Origin: Neoarius graeffei
Lineage: Eukaryota; Chordata; Actinopteri; Siluriformes; Ariidae
Reading direction: 5' to 3'
Assembly: GCF_027579695.1 (NCBI RefSeq)
Contig: NC_083582.1
Coordinates: 4,374,378 to 4,438,377, forward strand
DNA: 64,000 nucleotides
Positions 58,301 to 64,000 of the stretch are shown here, piece by piece. The translations under genes were made by a program, and so were the position numbers. Every line of letters starts with the position of its first letter. Position 1 is the stretch's first letter. The notes under the pieces are model-generated. The model was not told where the DNA came from. It saw only the letters and a program-made list of their open reading frames with translations, and searched no databases.

Positions 58301-61300
58301 TCTCTAACTTGTACAGAACTTTATATTTTTAATATTTGTATAGAAAAATCACAAAAAAACACTGTTGTAGAGTAAAAATAACTTTAGTAATCAAAAACAA
58401 CTTCAAAACCCCCAAGACAACAGGTCTTGTCAATGAGAACCTGTCCATAAACATGAATTACTACTACTTGAAAACACAATATACACCAAGGGTCCATGTA
58501 TTCAAAATAACTGGGCACCATTTTTACAACAGTCTTTCATATGACCCAACCATGAATAGAACTCACAATCTCCTGATTTAAAGGCAGACACACTAACCAC
58601 TATGCCAACTCACAGTAATGTGCCACTGTGAATTTAAAATAATGTGCCCTGTAAGGTACATAAAAGGAGGTGTTGATGACAAGTAGCGTACATCATAAGG
58701 CACAGTGGTAAAAGATTTCATGACGTACGTGATTCATCCAAGTGCATTGAAGGGGTTAAAGAAAGTCTCTGAGCAAAATTATATCATTGCAACTCCTGAC
58801 TACCAAAAAGACACTCAGTTGTATCATGTGAACTTGCTCAAGCTATACGATGCCCGTTTGGTGCCAAGAGTTACTGAACCGCTAATGTGAGATTCTGCTA
58901 ATGTGAATTATTTACTTTATTTAATGCTACAAAACAGTGTATCTTTGTCATGGCCTTGTGAGCCAGGTTGTGACAGCTGTTTGTAGATCACCTGACCTTT
59001 GCCTGTTTCTGCCTCCCAATTTGAACCTGTTTGTATGCCCTTTTAATAAACACTCTAAACCTACACTTGCATTCACCTCCATTACATGACATACATACCT
59101 TGTCCCCATAGTGACATGGTGTCTCAGTCACTCCTGCCTTCCTCGCATCCTTACTCACATGTTTCTCCAGGTAGGAAAACTGCTCTCCAAATGAAGTCAT
59201 GGTAAGTTTTACCTTTAGAGTGAAGTGAAGAAGAACAGAAAAAATGAACGATGTCCAATTCATATACATTACAATTATCTCATTATCCTTCTACAGGGTC
59301 GCAGGCAAGCTGGAGCCTATCCCAGCTGACTACGGGCCAAAGGTGGGGTACACCCTGGACAAGTCGCCAGGTCATCACAGGGCTGACACATAGACACAGA
59401 CAACCATTCACACTCACATTCACACCTACGGCCAATTTAGAGTCACCAGTTAACCTAACCTGCATGTCTTTGGACTGTGGGGGAAACCGGAGCACCCGGA
59501 GGAAACCCGCACGGACACGGGGAGAACATGCAAACTCCGCACAGAAAGGCCTTCGTCGGCCACTACATTACAATTATGCAAGAAATAAAACAGAAGTTTT
59601 ATGTGTAAAAATACTTTATTAAAGAATTAATTCCTCAAAATAACCCAAAAACTCTTACCGTCTCCATGTGCTGTAGCCAGTTAAAGGTGAACATATCAGA
59701 AAGAAAGGTATTTCTTTCCTTGTTGAAGAAACAAGCATAGGTATATTCATCAGGCTTGCATGAAGAAACTGCATACACTGAAATTCAAGGTTAACAGTCT
59801 TTCAGAAACATGAGCAGAATGTACCTAAACATATCAGAACTGTGAATTTTCCATCAGTAGATATGGTACTAACCGTTGCTCTCAGACAGATGATCCAGCA
59901 TTGATCCAGAACAACATGCTTCCAAATAAATGACCATCTACAAACATTGACCAGGTTGTACAAAAGATCAGTAAACACACACACACACAAGAACAAATGT
60001 AAATACACATACAAAAATATAAATGGTTTAATGTTTTAGGGTTATTATTTTAGGGTCTTTTCATGGTTTATAAATGAGAGTGATGAGTCAGAAAAGTGCA
60101 TGCAGAACAGGTCCTTATCACGTCAACACTGGAATCAGCGGCCAATTGTATCTCCCTGACTTTGTGTTGTGACCTTGCCTTTGTCTCGCGCTCTAATTTT
60201 GATGAGATCGCTGATATCTGATTTTGTGACCTTGGTTTGCCTTTTGACCACATGTTTTTTTTTCCCCAAAAAAATTGTTGTTCTATTAGAGTGTTTTGTG
60301 AAGGACCTTGACTCTCTTGACCTTGATTTCCCTGCTCATAAACTTTTTCTATATGGATTCTTGCTCTGCCTCTGAGAGCCCTGGGTTACAGAGATTTTCT
60401 GAAATGTAAGTTAAGGGTTAAAGTACTTACCTTTGAAAATTTGTGACTCTGTGACATTGCCTTCACTGTCTGAATGAGGTCATGGGCATAAAGCTGTAAC
60501 AGGAGAAAAAAGATCATTATGTTTCACGACGGCAGCACGGTGGTGTAGTGGTTAGTGCTGTCGCCTCACAGCAAGAAGGTCCGGGTTCGAGCCCCGTGGC
60601 CGGCCTTTCTGTGTGGAGTTTGCATGTTCTCCCTGTGTCCGCGTGGGTTTCCCCCACAGTCCAAAGACATGCAGGTTAAGTTAACTGGTGACTCTAAATT
60701 GAGCGTAGGTGTGAGTGTGAATGGTTGTCTGTGTCTGTGTCAGCCCTGTGATGACCTGGTGACTTGTCCAGGGTGTACCCTGCCTTTTGCCCATAGTTAG
60801 CTGGGATAGGCTCCAGCTTGCCTGCGACCCTGTAGAACAGGATAAAGTGGCTAGAAATTATGAAAAATTAAATGTTTCATGACCTCAGTAGTAGATGGAT
60901 CTGATGCTCTGATGGAAATGAGTTCTTACTAATATTCAGTTTCAATGAAATCAAAACAACTCAAGCTGATGTTTCAACTGTACAACACCCTATAATGATG
61001 TGTCACATCTGCACCAATGACTGTTCAAGACTCCACTTCCCAGCATTTACAGCGGCCTTCAAACATGGCCACTATGGACTACAGCACCTCTCCTGCACAT
61101 CACCATGTTTACTAATTGCACCTTGACTCAATCACTATTGCACTTATTTAAGGACTCTCACTGCACCTAGTCTTTGCAATGTAATGCTCAGTGTGTCCTG
61201 TTTGACTTTACCAAGCCTGGCTAGTTTCCATATTGAGATTCTGGTTTTGGGCGGCATGGTGGTGTAGGAGAACCTCACAGCAAGAAGGTTCTGGGTTCAA

Positions 61301-61768
61301 GTCCAGTGGCCGATGGGGCCTTTCTGTGTGGAGTTTGCATGTTCTCCCCGTGTCTGTGTGGGTGTGCTCTGGTTTCCCCCACAGTCCAAAGGCATGCAGG
61401 TTAGGTTAATTGTTGGCTCTAAATTGACAGTTGGATTCTGGTTTTGACTTTGTTTTGTATCTTTGGGCTTTGTCCTTTGATTCTGCCTTTGACCTTCTGT
61501 TTGTGCCGCGCCTCACCATTTCCTGCTTTTGATTCTGCTTTTTGTTTCTACTTCATGATTTGGGTTTGTTTGCTTGTGTGCTCTTAATCAACTCTTTTTC
61601 TGCTTTTACATCCCTCTGTTGCTTGCATAACCAGCACTATGTAAGAGATCTGAATACGACCTAGAAGGAGGAGGAAAATTCACTAAACTTACTGTGGAGT
61701 TAGGAAAGTGAAAAATTCCTTTATTTCCATGGTCTGATAAGTAGATGAAGATGGTATCATTTTCACCA
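44863..61768 (-). CDS. legumain-like cysteine protease (peptidase C13), 3' nine exons
   Basis: Nine minus-strand exons join in frame: 61693-61768, 60431-60493, 59874-59937, 59659-59777, 59099-59212, 50109-50318, 48175-48330, 45004-45071 and 44863-44908. All have AG/GT borders, and the sum is 916 bases ending at TGA. The catalytic His is in YLSDHG, the catalytic Cys in YLEACCSGSM (legumain usually EACESGS). WLQHME and YAVSSCKPDEYTYAC fit the core, and the prodomain follows with LQVLVNLCE. Legumain is a lysosomal Asn-specific endopeptidase. Overall similarity to mammalian legumain looks moderate, so I call this a paralog. The signal peptide and first catalytic half lie beyond 64000. Three of four prodomain cysteines appear to be missing. 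Confidence 0.88.
45004..45071 (-). CDS. legumain-like exon
   Basis: Encodes FVVTHSHLQVLVNLCECGLE, VE. The LVNLCE signature keeps its Cys; an extra Cys follows two residues later. Acceptor ctgtgcag, donor gtacgt, ends in phase 2. Confidence 0.87.
45331..45621 (+). mobile_element. tRNA-derived SINE, second family
   Basis: Head: atggcctgaaggttagagaa with B-box-like ggtttgattcc. The body includes gaagtgcccttgagcaaagc, and the tail is (TTC)n. A short tgaaac repeat flanks it. The head is shared with the three minus-strand copies at 45783-47150, but bodies differ. Confidence 0.72.
45783..45940 (-). mobile_element. SINE with the same tRNA-like head, copy 1
   Basis: The plus strand shows ttacatacatttagcagatg, then ctcttatccagagcaacgta, and on the right the complement of a tRNA-like head (gggcccacagctgtttctcg ... 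ttaagacatggc). Confidence 0.65.
46641..46786 (-). mobile_element. SINE with the same tRNA-like head, copy 2
   Basis: Same arrangement, with gagcagatgctcttatccag, ctgctggtccagggaatc and agctgcttcttgaaccatta. More decayed than the first copy. Confidence 0.62.
46943..47150 (-). mobile_element. SINE with the same tRNA-like head, copy 3
   Basis: The longest of the three. It includes gccttgctcaagggcacttc and the head complement ggctgcttctctaactttga. Confidence 0.65.
47270..47665 (+). repeat. dispersed repeat with (AAAC)n
   Basis: Contains ccaccaaatttcatccaaat and tttttgagttatgttgggaa, an (ACAA)n run at 47586-47613, and ends cacacttggcagagg. The phrase pattern is a common fish dispersed repeat of unknown class. 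Internal deletions are likely. Confidence 0.5.
47666..48174. other. intron sequence, no feature
   Basis: AT-rich intron of the legumain-like gene with nothing identifiable. Confidence 0.35.
48175..48330 (-). CDS. legumain-like prodomain exon
   Basis: Fifty-two codons, KRKTVDEALQKITECVNTSQ through AEHFRKTIFNWEEEP. The HFR-x-T-x-FNW signature is clear. At the positions of the two usual cysteines (in S-C-Y and H-C-F of mammalian legumain) there is none. Acceptor atttgtag, donor gtatgt. Confidence 0.87.
48730..49776 (+). mobile_element. solo LTR candidate
   Basis: Starts TGTAGC and ends GCTACA, with aaca duplicated outside both ends (48726-48729, 49777-49780). It contains a purine-rich stretch, a GGTAAGT donor-like site near 49433 and a tatataag motif near 49656. 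The interior lacks coding domains. Size (1,047 bp) and TG...CA ends fit an LTR left after recombination. No second copy is in this window for comparison. Confidence 0.5.
49781..50108. other. intron sequence, no feature
   Basis: No motif recognised between the solo LTR candidate and the exon at 50109. Confidence 0.35.
50109..50318 (-). CDS. legumain-like exon (linker/prodomain start)
   Basis: Seventy codons, from RMLKLMLSEFLGESSK through IIQENRINNEEDPEKRQALE to QYEDLKR. It aligns with the legumain activation-peptide region. Acceptor attatttag, donor gtgagt. Confidence 0.85.
50319..50925. other. intron sequence, no feature
   Basis: AT-rich. A G run at 50899-50909 precedes the start of a 39-bp-period coding repeat. 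Confidence 0.35.
50930..51640 (+). repeat. 39-bp-period coding-type tandem repeat, split by a SINE
   Basis: In one frame the translation falls into 13-residue units of the form L-P-x-E-A-N-x-x-x-S-T-x-E (LPPEADWATFTET, LPLEANMAASTVE, and so on). About five units precede and two follow the SINE at 51153-51527. One unit carries an in-frame stop. A related array continues at 52120-53090. Confidence 0.65.
51153..51527 (+). mobile_element. tRNA-derived SINE, full length
   Basis: Perfect 15-bp target duplication gagcttccaccagag (51138-51152, 51528-51542). Both promoter boxes and the GAGAT tail are present. Confidence 0.94.
51649..51731 (+). tRNA. tRNA-Leu (anticodon TAA), possibly a pseudogene
   Basis: The 83 bases fold as a class II tRNA. 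The acceptor stem pairs ACCAGGA with TCCTGGT plus discriminator A. The D arm contains GGCCGAGTGGTTAAGGC (A box), the anticodon loop CTTAAGA, a long variable arm follows, and the T arm is GTGGGTTCAAACCCCAC. Changes from the usual vertebrate sequence are an A-C mismatch at the base of the anticodon stem, altered variable-arm bases and TTCAAA in place of TTCGAA. No run of four T follows, so transcription and stability are doubtful. It is antisense in a legumain intron. Confidence 0.8.
51925..52125 (+). mobile_element. L2/CR1-type LINE 3' end
   Basis: Contains ttgccaccgtcaactcaggc, cttgcttattagggacaaat and tgtaaagctcctttgagaca, the conserved 3' UTR blocks of fish L2/CR1-type LINEs. It ends with the pentamer tail gacttgacttga. 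No coding part is left. Confidence 0.75.
52120..53090 (+). repeat. open 308-codon array of 13-aa then 11-aa units
   Basis: The frame from 52123 to 53049 is open for 308 codons and wholly repetitive. The first part has 13-residue units built on M-P-E-T-N-G-A-V-S-S-x-M-P (39 bp). The second has 11-residue units built on L-P-L-D-S-G-K-D-V-V-T (33 bp). The minus strand is also open for 178 codons in part of it, a by-product of the repeat. It resembles the array at 50930-51640. It may be the 3' internal part of an LTR element, since a purine tract and TGTCATG follow at 53207-53231. No known function. Confidence 0.6.
53226..53605 (+). repeat. LTR-like segment (first part)
   Basis: A purine-rich tract (ggagagggagggaag) is followed by TGTCATGTATCC, as at the start of a Gypsy 3' LTR. 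The end of this piece (53480-53605) is repeated at 55253-55402: atgccttg-ttta-ttactaatagtctctctct ... gggagtg-ttttc-ttag-tccattcca. I infer two related LTR fragments. Confidence 0.4.
53719..53932 (-). repeat. LINE-like coding fragment, left arm of an inverted repeat
   Basis: The minus strand reads CECIEVGYRGFAARSLCKTY then LLSITGAVKMRAIKSTIEAA and ERASRWL. The right arm at 54750-54980 has nearly the same reading on the plus strand. The text resembles the end of a fish LINE-type protein (family not certain). Confidence 0.55.
54140..54652. mobile_element. MITE with 45-bp inverted ends
   Basis: Left end cccttttccaccaaagcagt and beyond, right end complement cccttttccaccaaatcaat. Both continue ttccagggctggttc-gggccagtgc. 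The interior (gcagcagctgtacaa, gttgttgctgctgc) is shared with one end of hAT copies A, B and C, so those elements appear to have captured part of this MITE. The target duplication is not clear. Confidence 0.7.
54750..54980 (+). repeat. LINE-like coding fragment, right arm of an inverted repeat
   Basis: Plus-strand counterpart of 53719-53932: CECIEVGCRVFAAHSLCKTY, then GAVKMRAIKSTIEAAERASR. The pair encloses about 800 bp with the MITE and could extrude a large hairpin. Confidence 0.55.
55253..55577 (+). repeat. LTR-like segment with (CT)n
   Basis: Similar to 53480-53605, then continues with ataaaaactgcatg (TATA-like context). The (CT)n tract spans 55336-55373. Probably the remaining part of an LTR belonging to the Gypsy relic that follows. 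Confidence 0.45.
56185..57319 (+). mobile_element. hAT element with BED-like finger, inside the Gypsy relic
   Basis: Flanking 8-mers gagatgct (56177-56184) and gagatggt (57320-57327) match at seven of eight bases. Gypsy coding continues on both sides. The ends are only roughly inverted (ctccaagtctccc / gcttggtcggagc). Inside is a zinc-finger ORF at 56474-56731. Confidence 0.65.
56474..56731 (+). pseudogene. BED/C2H2-type finger ORF of a hAT transposase
   Basis: Eighty-five codons. Basic N-terminus MPKRQNTEPDG, then WKTEYPWVRKSKKGLTFAKC, a C-x2-C (KCFYCF), FSVAYGGKNYLRKH and QQKHSAAK. This C2-H-x4-H layout with the FSV-x-x-GGK-N-D/Y-x-x-KH motif is typical of N-terminal fingers in certain hAT transposases. 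The frame ends at 56731 with no catalytic part behind it. Confidence 0.65.
58215..58755. mobile_element. piggyBac-like MITE with a tRNA-like core
   Basis: TTAA occurs on both sides (58211-58214, 58756-58759), and the ends are CCCCTT / AAGGGG. The insertion lies within Gypsy coding sequence, and the frame on either side becomes continuous if the insert plus one TTAA is left out. On the minus strand near 58520-58612 there is a tRNA-like head, gttggcatagtggttag then a B-box-like ttgtgagttctattc. Confidence 0.75.
59099..59212 (-). CDS. legumain-like exon
   Basis: Encodes 38 residues including TSFGEQFSYLEKHVSK and ending PCHYGDK, aligned with the E-T-L-x-x-Q-Y-x-x-V-K ... YG-[ND]-K region. Acceptor ctctaaag, donor gtatgt. 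The next exon lies 8.8 kb away. Confidence 0.85.
59279..59563 (-). mobile_element. SINE, 5' truncated, perfect target duplication
   Basis: The target duplication tacattacaattat is exact over 14 bases (59265-59278, 59564-59577). The tRNA-like head is missing, but the body and tail side are present, consistent with incomplete reverse transcription. It lies 66 bases upstream of a legumain-like exon. Confidence 0.93.
59659..59777 (-). CDS. legumain-like exon
   Basis: Encodes YAVSSCKPDEYTYACFFNKE, then a stretch ending NWLQHMET. It corresponds to the VYATTAAN...SSYACYYDE...VNWMED part of legumain. Acceptor tttcag, donor gtaaga. Confidence 0.88.
59874..59937 (-). CDS. legumain-like exon with catalytic Cys
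   Basis: Encodes MVIYLEACCSGSMLDHLSE. The Cys after EA is the nucleophile; a second Cys replaces the usual Glu right after it. Donor is gttagt, a weaker but valid 5' site. Confidence 0.88.
59938..60430. other. intron sequence, no feature
   Basis: Intron of the legumain-like gene. A short (CA)n run lies near 59977-59990. Confidence 0.4.
60431..60493 (-). CDS. legumain-like exon
   Basis: Twenty-one codons starting LYAHDLIQTVKAMSQ, matching the L-x-x-x-DL-x-x-T-I region between the catalytic His and Cys. Acceptor tgttacag, donor gtaagtac. Confidence 0.85.
60531..60871 (+). mobile_element. tRNA-derived SINE with small internal deletions
   Basis: Target duplication atgtttcacgac / atgtttcatgac (60519-60530, 60872-60883) with one mismatch. 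The tRNA head is complete. Two short blocks after the head are missing relative to other copies. Confidence 0.92.
61250..61433 (+). mobile_element. SINE, 3' truncated, perfect target duplication
   Basis: The target duplication gattctggttttg is exact (61237-61249, 61434-61446). The head is diverged and lacks the A-box core. The sequence stops in the middle of the body without a GAGAT tail, unusual for this family. Confidence 0.88.
61447..61692. other. intron sequence, no feature
   Basis: Pyrimidine-rich intron segment (repeated tttgattctgc-like text) between a SINE and the exon at 61693. Confidence 0.35.
61693..61768 (-). CDS. legumain-like exon with catalytic His
   Basis: Encodes GENDTIFIYLSDHGNKGIF, then HFPNST. 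The S-D-H-G box carries the catalytic His. Acceptor ctctttcag, donor gtaagttta; starts in phase 2. Confidence 0.87.
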
Positions 61769-62640
61769 CTGAAAGAGAATAAATATTAAAATAAGATATA
61801 TTGTCATAAATGTTATCAAAATGTGGTGCTTATTTTATAGATTCCTAAATACATTGTTCCTATGACAACTAATGATGCAAACAAAATCACAAACCTGCCA
61901 ACCTTCACATGTTTTGTGTACGAGCTCCACATTTTAATGTCAGAGAACATGGCAGTGTCTTATCATTCAAAAACAGACAAAAAGAAGAATATTCTCCCCC
62001 ACACCCCCCCAATTAAAAAACTGGAGATGAACCAATTGAACAGATGCACAGCAGCAGCTTGTGCTCATGTTTTTGTGTTGCAAAATGATATTAATATCTA
62101 TACAGCCTCAAATGAAATAAAACGGAGAGGATATCACACTTGACTTGCGTGAGTGAACCTTTGAGTAAACCAGGTTAAAAGTGTTGCCAGGTTTCATCAA
62201 AACTATTCAGCCCAACTGCATCTGAAAATCCCCATGAAAGATCTTAAACTAGCCCTAAATTTCAGGCATTAGAAAAAGTTGACATGTTTTTCTTCCTTTC
62301 TCAGTCTGTATGTGGGGAAATGATCACCGTGGTACACACCCACCCACACACACACCTATTTCTGATGTATGGATATTAGTCACTCAATAATCCCCCTTTC
62401 CCTCTCACAATCTGTACAATATCTAATCATCGAAAAGGTTCTGTACATCATTTCGACACTGTCTGCACTTTCTTAGATTTAATTTTGATTATTTGTTATC
62501 AAAAATATCTGTTAATAACTCTCCTATCCTCTGATTCTCCTATCAGCATGGGGCAGAGTGATTCCTGCATCAGTGAGCCTCTATTAGCTCTTGTTGCAGT
62601 TCCCATTTTGACCACTAGGTGCAATAACAACTCTATGGAG
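61769..62640. other. intron sequence, no feature found
   Basis: I searched the minus strand for the preceding legumain exon (the part before the catalytic His) and did not find it. It is probably beyond 64000. No other motif is seen. Confidence 0.4.
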
Positions 62641-63140
62641 TGAAGTGGGGCAGTCCGCCATTGTACAACATTGAGAAAGTGACATTCAAGATTGCAACGT
62701 ACGCATTTTAGCCAGAGAGGATCGTTGGTATGAGCGAGGAGTTAAAGAAGCCATTTTTATCAACCTGGAACGGCCATCACTGAACAGAGGTGGTGGTCTA
62801 AGACACCATTTATCAGGCACCTACAATGCAGTCCTTGGCACACTTCACAGACAACTGAATGCACACCAAAACCCAGCTGTTTTCAGTGACTCACAGGAGG
62901 ACAGAGAGAACCAACAACCCATTGATCACCCCAACGACTCTCTAGGCCGTTCACACCCAGCCCCCAGTGACCCACACCAACAGGATGACTCAATGACACC
63001 TTAGGATTGCTTTTCATCCATGACAGGATAAATACCTGATACTCACTATTAGTCAGACAGAACTGAAGAAGCCTTTCGGATGAGAGGTGAAACGTCTTCA
63101 AGAATCTTCAAGCAAGTCCAGTTGCTCTCTTTGACCACCC
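62641..63140 (+). pseudogene. Penelope-like element 3' fragment
   Basis: The frame 62708-63004 reads LAREDRWYERGVKEAIFINL, then ERPSLNRGGGLRHHLSGTYN and AVL. This is the C-terminal part of the GIY-YIG-type endonuclease region seen in fish Penelope-like proteins. Downstream, ctgaagaagcctttcggatg and gagaggtgaaacgtcttcaa are a conserved 3' motif of that group. The catalytic GIY-YIG start and RT are absent. Confidence 0.65.
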
Positions 63141-63229
63141 ACAGTATGAACATCAAACATCAGAATGGTTTGACCGTGACATGGTTGTTAGTGCCAGGTG
63201 GGTTGCTTTGAGCAGAACAAGTGCATTAA

Positions 63230-63990
63230 TATAAACCTGTGATTTGCAGCTGCGCTACTGTCTGAGCTGATTTTGGTCTCACCATCAATCTCAAGAACAC
63301 ACAAGTAATGGGTCAGAACATTGAGAACCCATCCATCATAACGATCTCTGATCAAACATTAGAAGGAGTCAATGACTTTGTTTACCTGGGTTCAACCATT
63401 TCCAACTCCCTCTCTCTCGACTCTGAGTTGAACAAACGCATCAGTAAGGCCATGACCACAATGTCAAGACTCATGCAAAGAGTTTGGAATATCTCATCTC
63501 ATTATCTCTAGCCGCTTTATCCTTCTACAGGGTCGCAGGCAAGCTGGAGCCTATCCCAGCTGACTAGGGGCGAAAGGCGGGGTACACCCTGGACAAGTCG
63601 CCAGGTCATCACAGGGCTGACACATAGACACAGACAACCATTCACACTCACATTCACACCTACGGTCAATTTAGAGTCACCAGTTAACCTAACCTGCATG
63701 TCTTTGGACTGTGGGGGAAACCGGAGCGAGTTTGGAATATGAGGAAGCTAACTGTACACACAAAGATCAAGGTCAATAATGCATCTGTCATCAGCATTCT
63801 ACGAGCAAGACATAGACCCTTCGAGGGGCTCCTGGAAGCAAACAGTGAAGCTGATCTTGCTACCTTTGGGAATGTGCAGACCTGGACAGCAAAAGAAAAA
63901 CAGTCAAAGTGACACACTCAACTGCAGCCTACCCACCAGCCCACAAATTAGGCTACAACAGCTCCTTACACTTGTGATGCATCTGGAAGA
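63230..63990 (+). pseudogene. LINE RT C-terminal fragment split by a SINE
   Basis: The reading FGLTINLKNTQVMGQNIE, then VNDFVYLGSTISNSLSLDSE and LNKRISKAMTTMSRL is the post-catalytic region of a LINE RT (the YLGS box). It stops at the SINE (63491-63727) and resumes with RKLTVHTKIKV. Beyond that, a large part is deleted, and the last bases match the protein's finger-bearing end. It is cut by the window edge. Confidence 0.7.
63491..63727 (-). mobile_element. SINE, 5' truncated, inside a LINE fragment
   Basis: The target duplication gagtttggaat is exact (63480-63490, 63728-63738). The tRNA head is missing. Coding sequence of the host LINE continues across the site. Confidence 0.93.
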
Positions 63991-64000
63991 GTATGTGATA

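Larger units (their letters stand above)
55578..58890 (+). pseudogene. Gypsy pol relic (protease end, integrase), with two insertions
   Basis: Pieces appear in pol order with stops and shifts. LILGNDLAGNKVW (about 55690) is the protease/aspartyl-core ending of a fish Gypsy group. TFKFHD-like text follows near 56140. The integrase zinc-binding part with TCYTCQLTVKPNQ is near 57415-57455, and the integrase core with VGPLPYSEAG and IIQSDQGLNFTS is at 57515-57705. The C-terminal part has FSPGDQVLALLPI (about 58125) and LYHVNLLKLYDARLV (about 58815). A hAT (56185-57319) and a piggyBac-like MITE (58215-58755) interrupt it. Confidence 0.75.

Noticed and set aside
1-64000. Bacterial or phage gene cluster
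   Set aside because: Introns, SINEs, vertebrate-type LINEs and (AT)n tracts are everywhere. There are no closely packed same-strand genes.
61769-64000. Further upstream legumain exon inside the window
   Set aside because: I searched the minus strand for the segment before the catalytic His with a phase-2 donor and found none. The region is Penelope-like and LINE sequence.

Overview
This window looks like nuclear DNA from a teleost fish. It is intron-rich and carries almost every class of fish transposable element: hAT, PIF/Harbinger, P-like, Kolobok-like, piggyBac-like, Tc1, RTE/L2/I LINEs, Gypsy, Penelope-like and tRNA-derived SINEs with (GAGAT)n tails. It also has long (AT)n microsatellites and no prokaryotic gene organisation. 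The abundant SINE that begins GGCGGCACGGTGGTGTAGTG made me think of catfishes, but that is only a guess.

Layout. 0.2-6.8 kb: a complete hAT copy with a SINE inside it, hAT 5'-exon remnants, a LINE reverse transcriptase (RT) fragment and a 400-bp hAT MITE. 6.8-13.6 kb and 24.0-29.8 kb: two copies of a 5.7-kb segment. Each copy holds a P-like element with a THAP exon, a zinc-finger remnant and a small three-exon gene that I do not recognise (91 aa, same peptide in both copies). Only the left copy has a PIF/Harbinger insertion, which itself contains a hAT MITE. Between the copies lie Tc1, LINE, SINE, hAT and RTE pieces. 29.9-30.7 kb: a 272-codon ORF with Ser/Ala/Gly-rich alternating repeats. 31-37 kb: a piggyBac-like element, two LINE 3' ends, a Kolobok-like THAP element (TTAA target duplication) and an L2-type tail. 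37.5-41.0 kb: a broken Gypsy element that keeps its 5-bp target duplication. 42.8-44.1 kb: a third hAT copy.

44.9-61.8 kb (minus strand): nine exons of a legumain-like cysteine protease (peptidase family C13). They run from the catalytic-His exon to the stop codon; the 5' exons lie beyond the right edge. All junctions keep phase and have GT/AG borders. The 8.8-kb intron between the fifth and sixth visible exons contains a 39/33-bp-period coding tandem repeat, a tRNA-Leu-like gene, a SINE, an L2 tail, inverted LINE fragments around a MITE, and a Gypsy pol relic interrupted by a hAT and by a piggyBac-like MITE. A 1-kb solo-LTR candidate sits in the next intron. 62.7-64 kb: a Penelope-like fragment and a LINE split by a SINE.

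The probable host genes are the legumain-like gene, the duplicated 91-aa gene and the repeat ORF at 29.9 kb. Nearly everything else is transposon-derived. I see no operon-like or clearly novel multi-gene system. The most unusual items are the legumain prodomain that lacks most conserved cysteines, the repeat ORF and the duplicated unrecognised gene. Insertion histories can be read directly because several insertions have matching empty sites inside this same window.
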